Shown here: in pieces, positions 56,101 through 64,000 of the stretch
Numbering within the stretch: the first letter of the stretch is position 1
Layout: the number at the start of each line of letters is the position of its first letter
Assembly (NCBI GenBank): GCA_037367405.1
Contig: JAZKJV010000383.1
Span: 434,001-498,000, forward strand
Direction of reading: 5' to 3'
DNA length: 64,000 nt
Source of the DNA: Ottelia alismoides
Lineage: Eukaryota; Streptophyta; Magnoliopsida; Alismatales; Hydrocharitaceae
Position numbers and translations under genes: made by a program
The notes under the pieces: generated by a model
Told to the model about the DNA's origin: nothing
Databases searched by the model: none
Seen by the model: only the letters and a program-made list of their open reading frames with translations

Positions 56101-56540
56101 GTTTTTTACAATAAAAATAAAGTGTGGAGGTTTTCGTACAAATAATCCCAAAGTTTTGAACTTACTTACAAAGTTTGTGAATTAAAAAGAAATAAAGGAA
56201 CTCGTATGGGGTCCCTTGTAATTTGGCCAGCTCACGTGGAGGACCACACGAGCTGACCTTGCACTAGACCTGGTTATAATTTACAAGAAATGCAGGGGGT
56301 CAATTATATTTTTACACAAAATATTATATGTAATAAATATTTGCAGGACTTTATAATAATTACAAAAGGGGGAGGGGTTACTAAGTAGTTTACTCCTTAA
56401 ATTATGTGCAATCGAGCGGATGAGAGCACTCCACATGGTGAGGTGAATGGCAGCCGATGCATGACGTTTGATCCGATGGTGCGGGAGGGCTCTAGAAGAA
56501 CTACCCAAGAACTCATCTCCCGCTAGATTCAATCTCTAAT
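53136..56540. other. 3.4 kb of AT-rich DNA, no gene recognised
   Basis: Base composition becomes strongly AT-rich, with runs such as ATATATATATAT near 55845. The open frame at 53393-53695 has no recognisable family or splice context. I see no transposon ends. Confidence 0.5.
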
Positions 56541-57596
56541 TCCGATCGTGTTTGTCCTCCTTTCCTCGTTGAAGGTCTCTATCGCTTCACGACAGCCTTT
56601 TGCACCTGCAAGTATCCTCAAAGATGTTCAAGGCCCATCGGAGGGACCCTGGAGTTTCAGTTCTTGCTCTGGGATCGTGCTTCAGGTGGTCTTTGTAATC
56701 GTGGACCTGCACAAAAAGATTGAGGGAGCGACGGTTATTTCCTCATCCCTCTATTGAAGCTTGATAAGCATGGGGTATGAAGTGATGGGACTCCGTACGA
56801 AGCTGGTGAAGGTGGAGATTGGTGGCTCGAATCCTTGCGGGATTCAAGGTGAAAACAAAGGCATTCGGTGGAGAAATGAATAGGGAAGAAAATAAGGAGA
56901 AAAGGGGTGTTAGAAATGGGCGGAGCATGATAAATTTGGTGCTGGAGCTTAAGGCTACGCAATTTTAAAATCTTAAATTTATCTACTCTAAAGACATATT
57001 AATGAAATTAAAACTACACCTTAGATATTGAAATGAAATGCAAAAAGAAAAGCTATACCTAGCATCTCGACAAGCTCGAAAGATTGGAGCAAGAGATGTG
57101 CCGACAAAGGTGGTCTGACTGCACCTGGATTGCACCTTACACCCGTTTATCCATGCCAATAAGGGTTGGAGTGAAGCATGCTGTCACCAGGAGCTCTACG
57201 GAGGTTCCCTAATGGGGTTACAGTGGCACAAGGAGGATAAAAAGGAGAATGAAGCTTGGGGTCAAATTTTATAGGTGTGGATTCCGACCAAAAAGATGAG
57301 GAGATGGCGTGTAGGTGTAGCGTAGTAGGTGAAGATTCATGAGTGGGTGAGGATAAAGGATTAACGGGTTGCACGAAAGTGAAGGTCTCGAGGAAGATGG
57401 AGGCATGGAAGGTTGAGTGAAAATGGAGAAGATGGGGTAGGAGAGGCTTTGACACATGTGTGGGCTGGAGGTTGTACAGTTGACCCACCCGGTCAACAAA
57501 ATTCGCCTCATGGTTGGTCCACGTGGACCAACCAAGAAAAAGAATGGAAAATATTTTGTAAATTTGAATGGAAAATATAAACCTTAAGTTAAAAGA
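56541..57596. other. region of mixed composition, no gene recognised
   Basis: Several short frames exist on the minus strand (56735-56962, 57147-57535), but none resembles a known protein or shows consistent splice signals. Confidence 0.45.
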
Positions 57597-57983
57597 ATGG
57601 AAAATACTTCGGGCTTTACTGTGTTTGTCGGGGGCTCACTGGTCTCATGGAAAAGCAAGAAGCATACAGTGGTGGCCAGATCAAGTGCAGAATATGAATA
57701 CAGGGCCATGGCACAAGGGAGTGCAGAAATAATGTGGGTGAGATCAGTATTGACTAGCCTTACCATTGAGGTTCCTCTTCCTATGCAACTTTTATGCGAT
57801 AATCAGGTTGTACTATTTATTGTCAATAATCCTACTTTTCATGAACGGACAAAACATATAGAGGTTGATCGTCATTACACTAGAGACATGATACAGAAAT
57901 GTCTCATATCCACCTCTCATGCTTCCAGAGGAGATCAGACAGCTGACATCTTCACCAAGGCACTAGCTAAAGGTCCTTTTTAG
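57597..57983 (+). pseudogene. copia RNase H, C-terminal end
   Basis: FVGGSLVSWKSKKHTVVARS followed by SAEYEYRAMAQGSAEIMWV and LCDNQVVLFIVNNPTFHERT is the RNase H of Ty1/copia. KHIEVDRHYTRDMI and DQTADIFTKAL close the polyprotein, and a stop follows at 57981-57983. The upstream pol is missing, so this is a 3' fragment, but the piece itself is open. Confidence 0.88.
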
Positions 57984-58029
57984 AAGTGGTACTCCAAGTT
58001 GAGCATGATCGATATATATGATCCAGCTT

Positions 58030-58190
58030 GAGGGGGAGTGTTGAGATAAATATATCTCTTGGTCTCATTTTATATTTAATATTTTCTTTTGTACTTGTCA
58101 TGTAATTAACCCAAAGGCTTTTCTCCCGTGCAAGAGAACCCTCGAGTCATTCTAATAGTATGAATTTCGTTTCTGCCAACTATATCAAAT
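58030..58190 (+). repeat. polypurine tract and start of copia 3' LTR
   Basis: GAGGGGGAG at 58030-58038 is the classic polypurine tract of plant copia elements. TGTTGAGATAAATATATCTC at 58039 starts the LTR. The LTR end is uncertain. Confidence 0.75.
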
Positions 58191-58536
58191 GCAATAAGTT
58201 GACGATCAATGATAACCAGCAAAGTCTCAGAACTTTCGATATCACCTCCAAACACGGGAGGGTTATAAAAGCCTCCAAAAAAAATTATATCCGGTTTCTT
58301 TAGATTGGGTATACGACTCCAAAAAGCCGGTTTACACCAAATTTGACCCCAAAAAGGACCAAAAGACCCAATTTATTGCCTTTATTTATATAATATTAAT
58401 ATCCAAAAATTGACGGGGGTAAAGTCGCAAATGACATGCGCGCAATCGCACATATATGCGTGCCAACTTTTGCCATCCCACAATCTCGACCTCCCTCTTT
58501 CTTCTCTCTCTCTCTGTTTGCATCTCCGAGAGCACG

Positions 58537-59094
58537 ATGGATCCGGAGCAGAAGAAGTCGCCGGCGATGGCGCGCGCGTCGCAGTCCTTCCGCCTGCGGA
58601 GCTCCAGCCTCAACACCCTCCGCCTCCGCCGCGTCTTCGACCTATTCGACCGCGACCGCGACGGCGAGATCACCGTCGAAGAGCTCTGCCGCGCCCTCGA
58701 CCGCCTCGGCCTCGGCACTGACCCCTCTGAACTCTCCACCACCGTCGGATCCTTCATCAAGCCCGGAGCCGCGGGCCTCGATTTCGATGACTTCCAGCGA
58801 CTCCACCGCTCCCTCGGCGACGCCCTCCTTGGCTGCGCCGACGGCGACGAACCAGACGAGATGGAGGAGGCCGATCTCTGCGAGGCCTTCAGGGTCTTCG
58901 ACGAGGACGGAGACGGCTTCATCTCCGCCGTTGAGCTGCAGGCCGTCCTCGGCAAGCTCGGCTTCCCGGAGAGCAACGAGATCGCCAGGGTCCAGGACAT
59001 GATCTGCTCCTTCGACCGCAACAACGACGGGCGGGTCGATTTCGACGAGTTCAAGATCATGATGCGCCGCATCGTCCCCGTCCAGTCCTCCTGA
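58537..59094 (+). CDS. CML42: calmodulin-like protein, CML42 type
   Basis: A single-exon gene of 185 residues. CMLs bind calcium through EF-hands and relay calcium signals; CML42 relatives act in stress and defence signalling. The start ATG (58537) opens [18 protein letters not shown] and then [20 protein letters not shown], matching the family; the ATG 81 bases upstream adds residues the family lacks. EF1 is [14 protein letters not shown]3 [14 protein letters not shown]4 [12 protein letters not shown]. The second EF-hand ([12 protein letters not shown]) lacks the calcium-binding acidic residues, as is usual in the CML42/43 group. High GC with C/G at third positions and no frameshift suggests an active gene. 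A TATA-like ATTTATATAATATTAA lies about 150 bases upstream. Confidence 0.92.
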   Translation: MDPEQKKSPAMARASQSFRLRSSSLNTLRLRRVFDLFDRDRDGEITVEELCRALDRLGLGTDPSELSTTVGSFIKPGAAGLDFDDFQRLHRSLGDALLGCADGDEPDEMEEADLCEAFRVFDEDGDGFISAVELQAVLGKLGFPESNEIARVQDMICSFDRNNDGRVDFDEFKIMMRRIVPVQSS

Positions 59095-59854
59095 TCTATC
59101 GCATCGCCTCCCCCGTGATCAGATCCGTCCATGCTATCACGTTGATTTTCCTTTCTTCCTCTTCTTCTAAATTTTTTGATGGGATGTGAATTTTTGATGC
59201 CAATCTTGTGTGCTTTTTAATTATTTTCCTTTTTTAAAAATTGCGTTTTCACGTAATTATTATCTCTATGTCCGATTGCATGCTTTGAAGGTATCGTGTA
59301 TGCGCTGGGAGATTGGACCTGTTCATCACCTCCCATCCATTCCAATGTAATTTCAGTATTTGGTTAACGTTATAATAGATACATTTCAATGTGGTTTACT
59401 TTCATCTTCATTAAACAATAAGCATTTCATGCTTCTTGATAAATTTTTTTATAAGCGACCGATCGCTTACGTTCCATTCCATACTACGAGGACAGGTTAT
59501 TGGCCTTGTAAAAATGGGTTTCATTATGGCCGCATACACTCACACGCACGCACACACTTACGTCAGAGACATCTAAACTTTTGTTGTGAATGGATATTAT
59601 GAAGTCGTAATAAGTACTATTATTGTTCACTTTGATTTAATATGTTTATAATGAGAATCAATCCATTGAGTAATAAGTATGATTATCGATCCATGTGTGT
59701 TCACATCAATGTTTTCTTAAGCTAGAGTCGTAGGGTATGCTGAATGTTGTAGAGAATCATCAACGTGCTAGCATGGTTGGAACTTAGAAGGATGGGTTAA
59801 TTTTTGGTTAGTTGTATGTTTAATCTTGCAAGAGAGGTAGGGTGAGCGAGGTCT
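59095..59854. other. CML42 3' flank, no gene seen
   Basis: The first part is the probable 3' untranslated region. The rest is AT-rich with no recognised feature. Confidence 0.5.
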
Positions 59855-60260
59855 TGATGAGATACGATCCGCTATCATCTTCTCTCAGATATCGGTTATT
59901 AGGGATACATACCATCTTATATGGATATAGATGCGCAATCGACCACCACCACAAAAGTACGTGAAAGAAAGAACAATCAGATATAGTGGTGATCGATCAC
60001 TTCTCGCAACCACCGGAGAAAAAAATATCACTATAATTAGAACAAGTACAACTCTTTGTCCCTTCGCTCTTTCACATCTCCCTTCTCTCTCTCTTCTCTT
60101 TTGGTATTGGGGCAATGCCTCCACCCCATTTATATATAGCACAGTTCAACTCCATAGTCATACCCAATATGACTATAGACAAAATACAACTCAATTACTA
60201 TTAGGATTAGGAGTCTGATATCATTAGGACCTCTAATCCTAATTTGACTAATCCTAATAA
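59855..60260 (-). repeat. left (3') LTR of short copia
   Basis: Plus strand starts TGATGAGATACGATCC (compare TGATGGGACACGACTC in the right LTR) and ends near AATCCTAATA. TTTATATATAGC lies inside both. The purine run AATGGGAGA follows on the element strand. Confidence 0.7.
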
Positions 60261-60759
60261 TCTCCCATTGAGTTGAATTCCATTATTATCTCTTCATTGT
60301 CTTGAGCCTGCATTGGGTCATCCTCATCATCTGCAGGTCTTGTTAGTAGGATCTCACCAACTCTAGGTGACACACTCGTCACTGGGTGTCCTCGACGTGT
60401 CCCCTCTCGAGAACTCACACAATTCATCATTGTGCCTCTTAATGTGGCACCATAAATCTCTTGTGACTACAGATTGTGCTGGCATCCTTGGGTAAAGCAA
60501 ATTGCACTTGCTTCTCCTTGTTGCACACTTCTATAACAGAGATGTTGATAATATGTCACTCTCTCATCGTACTGCTCGTTCTGGAAATAACTATAGCTCC
60601 ATCACCTATCACAACTCTTCCCTTAAGCTTATACACCCTATTTGACATCCTCCTCACACTATCACTATGCATGCTCCCTTGCTCGCTTTGAGAACTCTAC
60701 CTTCAATGGTGACTTAATGTTCTCGTGACTCTATCGTTCCTAGTGAAATTAGATTCTTC

Positions 60760-62060
60760 TTAACTATAGGTGTGTTTGACACCTGTCAGAGTTCGTACTA
60801 CTCCATCAAACATGTGGAACTGCACTGACCCAATCCCCTTGACGTGGTGAACCTCTCTACCTCCCTTCTTGACCATGCCATTATTACATGTCTGATATGT
60901 ATTGAAGTTCTCCCAGGATGAGCGCTCATGATCTGAAGTCATATTGAATTTACCTTCCTCTCCCTGGAGCACACTAGCAAATCTCTCTCGCAAACTACAG
61001 TGAAATCCTCTTGGTCGGATTCATAATCAACAGCCTTCTTCTTTCTTTTTTCCTTCTTACATCTCGGACAATCAGCTATTTTGTGACCCTCCTTGTCACA
61101 ATAGAAGCATCTGATCGGGCCTCATGACTGGTATCGACCTCTGAATCATGTCTCCCTTGATCTTGAACATCTACTCTCGGTTGCCAGAATATGACCTTCA
61201 TCATTCGTTGCCTCATCTGTCAACCTTTGTCGAGACTCATTCATAAGCAATGAAGCAACTGTCTCGTCCATTGTGATGGTCTCCTTGTCATAGAGTAACT
61301 TCGTCACAGTATGATCATAGGAAGATGGAATGGAACTCAACAGATAAATTCCTTATCATCTTCCTTGAAGAGAGATTCTCCTTCTGCATTCTTCTAAAGT
61401 GTGAACATATCTATCAAAATCTTATTGAATTAATTTAAGTACACTTCGAGCTTTGTCCTATCGGTCATCTTTAGACCATAGAGAATCTTCTTCGTCAATA
61501 GTCGGTTCGTCAAAGATTTGGACTTATATCGTCCCTCGAGCTTCATCCAAGCCTCTGATGGATCCTTCAGGCCGGTGACTTTGTGAAGAGTGTTGTCTGC
61601 CGAGAACAATTATATTGTATTGTTCGTAAGATCCCTCATCTCCTTCTACTCTTCCTATTTTATCTTCTATGGCTTCTTTTCTTTATCCTGAAGAGCTCAC
61701 AAGTCCTTCTCGCACAAGTATTTTCTTCACCCGATATTGCCATAAGGTGAAGTCACTCTTCCCATTGAAGGGTTCCACAAAGAATGATGCATCCTTCGAT
61801 GAAAATTTCATCATCCACTTTTCTATTGTACCTCCTTGCACGATCTGAAAAATCAGAGTAGAATTCTCTCAATCCAAATATCCAACTCGTCCGGAGTGTA
61901 CAATAACCCCTATATGGATTCCTGTATCACTTCAATCGGACTCCAGATGCTTTCCGATCTCAAATGCTCACAGTAACCGTTGGTTCTTAACTGCCTTTGA
62001 AGAGAGTGCACCTATTGTATCGTGTCATCTCGTCGATGTTGAATCTCACTTTGATCTGTC
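60760..62060 (-). pseudogene. copia gag, zinc knuckle and protease region (broken)
   Basis: The gag frame near 61340 shows SSIPSSYDHTVTKLLYDKET. The zinc knuckle CFYCDKEGHKIADC (about 61070-61115) is an intact CX2CX4HX4C. The frame 60993-60760 shows FNTYQTCNNGMV and VKGIGSVQFHMFDGVVRTL, the block after the protease active site. Frameshifts separate these parts. No later pol domain is present before the LTR. Confidence 0.75.
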
Positions 62061-62084
62061 AGGTCGTATCCCTAACTATCGTTG

Positions 62085-62104
62085 AACCAGACTCTGCTAC
62101 CAGT
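62085..62104 (-). other. primer-binding-like site of short copia
   Basis: Minus strand reads TGGTAGCAGAGTCTGG directly inside the 5' LTR, close to the initiator-methionine tRNA site TGGTATCAGAGC. Confidence 0.65.
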
Positions 62105-62229
62105 TGATGGGACACGACTCGGTATCTTCCCAGATATAACTGTAGTCAGTCACCTCTCGTGACCATCAAAGTAGAAAAAGATCATTATAATTATAAGGAG
62201 TACAACTCTCTCCTTTACCTTGCTCTCTC

Positions 62230-62267
<38 letters not shown>

Positions 62268-62446
62268 AGGTATCCCTCTTGAAATGGTTTTGAGGCAATG
62301 CCTTCACCCCCTTTATATATAGCCCAGTTACACCCCCATAGTCCTTCCCCGATAGGACTATAAATAGAATACAACTCAACTAGTAGTAGGATTAGGAGTC
62401 CAATCTCATTAAGATTTCTAATCTTAATTTGACTTTAATCCTAATA
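62105..62446 (-). repeat. right (5') LTR of short copia
   Basis: Matches the left LTR in GAGTACAACTCT, GCAATGCCTTCACCCC, TTTATATATAGCCCAGTT and GTAGGATTAGGAGTC. It includes a CT microsatellite the left copy has only in short form. Confidence 0.7.
62231..62266. repeat. CT dinucleotide repeat
   Basis: About 17 CT units without interruption within the 5' LTR. Confidence 0.9.
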
Positions 62447-63079
62447 TGCCTATATTAAAAAGCAACTTGTTGATACCCGTTCTCTGCATGGGTGAAATAA
62501 TCATATTGCCGATCACATTAGAAATGGTGAAATTATTAATCTTTGGGAAATAATCTTCCATGCTTGGTATTCCCAATAAGAGTTGATGTGATGATTATCT
62601 ATTGAGTTTTATCTTTTATACATTGGAAAATATAATAATGAATCATGTACTTATTGGTCAATAAGTTCAATTTCAATGTATCATTTCCATGTCCATTTAG
62701 TCCCTTCCGCTGTAGAAATCCCATCAAGTAAGATCGGACCTCATCTCTATCGTCAAGCCTTAAACACATCTCCATGTCTTTAATTGAGCTTCAGTTATCA
62801 ACAAAATAATTAGAAGCACTACATGATGTCTCCCTTCTCCTATCTCTCCCATCCCACATATCCTATGGTTCTTTATAGTGATTATGCTTGTCACATGATG
62901 GAGTAAGATTTCTGAGCTAACACATACCACTAAGTTGCATGCAGATAAAATGGTTGAGAGTGGTGCAGTGCATACGAGTATGGAGGAGCCCTGTTATGCG
63001 TGAACTCACCACAATCCCTCACGTAAGGATCTTCTTCTTCCTGTCCTCCTCATCGGTGGCACGAGTCTCAGGTGACATT

Positions 63080-63310
63080 GTGTTGTAAACCAATACATGT
63101 ATATTTATGCTTAACTATAGAGTACGTCAAACATTATCTGTATGAGATCAGTATCTGTGTTATATCCATACGTATTCATTTTTAAGGTTATGGTAATATA
63201 AATTCCCTCTCTCAATATATCTATCAATATACATCTTCATATTTAAAATGGTTATGGATATAGTAATACCTATATCCGTATCGATATTCATCTGTTTGCA
63301 TCCCTAGTTG
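63080..63310. repeat. AT-rich transposon end related to the 32.5-kb element
   Basis: CCAATACATGTATATTTA is shared with 32739-32758. TTTGCATCCCTA at 63296-63307 looks like the terminal word of this hAT-like family. The rest of the element is not delimited. Confidence 0.4.
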
Positions 63311-63467
63311 TCGAGGAGGCGAGAGAGGGAAGGGGATGATATGGCGGTAGAATCAAGAGTTTTCTTCGGAGCTGGATACGATGAGATTTAAGTAATAGAG
63401 CATGGGCAAAATCGGAATGATTACTGGAGTCGTTAAGGAAAATCGGAATGATCACCGGAGACGTTTA

Positions 63468-63679
63468 GGGCTCGTTTGGAAAGAGGGTTGATGTGGGTTG
63501 GGGTAGCCTCTTGTGAATAGTAGTTGTTTGGATGGTTATGAGGGTTGATAAATGCTTGGAATAAGGAATGTGATGTGATATTGCATTGATTTGTGATGGA
63601 AATCCAACCCAGGTATGACCTAGGAAAAAGGGGGATAAATCGAGTTACCTCAGGAGTAATTCTCTTTCCAAACGAGCCC
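63468..63679. mobile_element. Tourist-type (PIF/Harbinger) MITE, copy 2
   Basis: Perfect 18-base inverted repeats GGGCTCGTTTGGAAAGAG, flanked by TTA (63465-63467 and 63680-63682). The interior is the inverse of the copy at 33774-33982 (GGATGGTTATGAGGGTT, GAATGTGATGTGAT). Non-coding. The perfect ends suggest it is the younger of the two. Confidence 0.92.
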
Positions 63680-64000
63680 TTAGGATGTTAATGTGTGAAA
63701 GGGGATAGGAATGGAATTATAGCAAAAGAAACTGATATGACGTGAGGATGTCTCCCTAATATATGTTCTAGATGTGTTGTTTGTTTGACCGCAAGTAAAA
63801 CAAGAAATTTTTACATTTGTGTCCTTACAAGTTTTTTCATTTCACTAATGTCTTTTAATTTTTTTACAATTATACATGTGTTCCTATATTCTTATAAAAT
63901 TTATATTAGTGCCCTTATGTTATTACACTTTTGCCACAATATTAACGGAAGGAAAATACTATGATTTTTGTAAGAATAGGGGGAAAGGATGCATTTTTGT

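Larger units (their letters stand above)
59855..62446 (-). mobile_element. short copia derivative with gag and protease only
   Basis: Two related direct repeats (59855-60260 and 62105-62446) flank 1.85 kb on the minus strand. The interior encodes a copia gag, zinc knuckle and the protease region, then goes straight to the 3' LTR. Integrase, RT and RNase H are missing. PBS-like TGGTAGCAGAGTCTGG lies next to the right LTR. The LTRs have diverged noticeably, so the copy is old. It may be an internal-deletion derivative moved by another copia. Confidence 0.75.

Noticed and set aside
56735..57535. Minus-strand frames as a small gene
   Set aside because: No recognisable domain, no consistent codon use and no splice sites joining them.
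58410..59132. Overlapping open frames on both strands around the CML42 gene
   Set aside because: GC-rich shadow frames. Only the 58537-59094 frame has EF-hand motifs.
1..64000. tRNA or rRNA genes
   Set aside because: Only tRNA primer-binding sites of retroelements were noticed (near 12354, 49951 and 62090). No cloverleaf or rRNA block was found by eye.

Overview
The window is nuclear DNA of a flowering plant. It has spliced genes with plant-like introns, a nuclear copy of plastid ycf2, Ty3/gypsy chromoviruses, copia elements, several L1-type LINEs, and hAT-, Tourist- and CACTA-type DNA transposons. The GC-rich, intronless calmodulin-like gene leans towards a monocot, but the sequence does not fix the species. 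Most of the 64 kb is transposon sequence around three host genes.

Layout. 1-3.3 kb: 3' half of a Ty3/gypsy (Tekay/Del-like chromovirus) pol gene on the + strand, with the start of its 3' LTR. 3.9-8.3 kb: two broken LINEs and a hAT-like insert. 8.8-31.0 kb: the last eight recognisable exons of condensin subunit SMC2 on the + strand. Two of its introns are huge, 12.5 kb and 8.1 kb. They contain a hAT element, a copia-type LTR, a ycf2 fragment, an 8-kb LINE split by a 2.5-kb solo LTR, a 100-base assembly gap and two decayed LINEs. 32.5-35.3 kb: a cluster of MITEs and a copia reverse-transcriptase remnant. 36.4-39.2 kb: a six-exon gene on the - strand for a plant coiled-coil protein of unknown function, with one in-frame stop. 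40.9-53.1 kb: a LINE split by a 10.7-kb Ty3/gypsy element with both LTRs, a primer-binding site and a decayed gag-pol. 53-57.6 kb: AT-rich DNA with no recognised gene. 57.6-58.2 kb: the 3' end of a copia element. 58.5-59.1 kb: an intact CML42-type calmodulin-like gene. 59.9-62.4 kb: a short copia derivative that keeps gag and protease but lacks the rest of pol. 63.5 kb: a Tourist-type MITE.

The host genes do not form a pathway. SMC2 serves chromosome condensation, the CML42-type protein serves calcium signalling, and the coiled-coil protein has no assigned role. The organisation is best read as layered transposon insertion. Several insertion events can be proved because removing the insert restores the interrupted reading frame.

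The most unusual structures are: (i) a 2.5-kb solo LTR whose body is almost entirely a serial array of short, near-perfect hairpins with 3-4 base loops; (ii) a 91-base GT-AG intron-like insert at the integrase/chromodomain junction of one gypsy element, absent from the second element in the same window; (iii) single-base breaks in homopolymers of SMC2 exons; and (iv) a premature stop in the coiled-coil gene that a downstream in-phase splice acceptor could skip.
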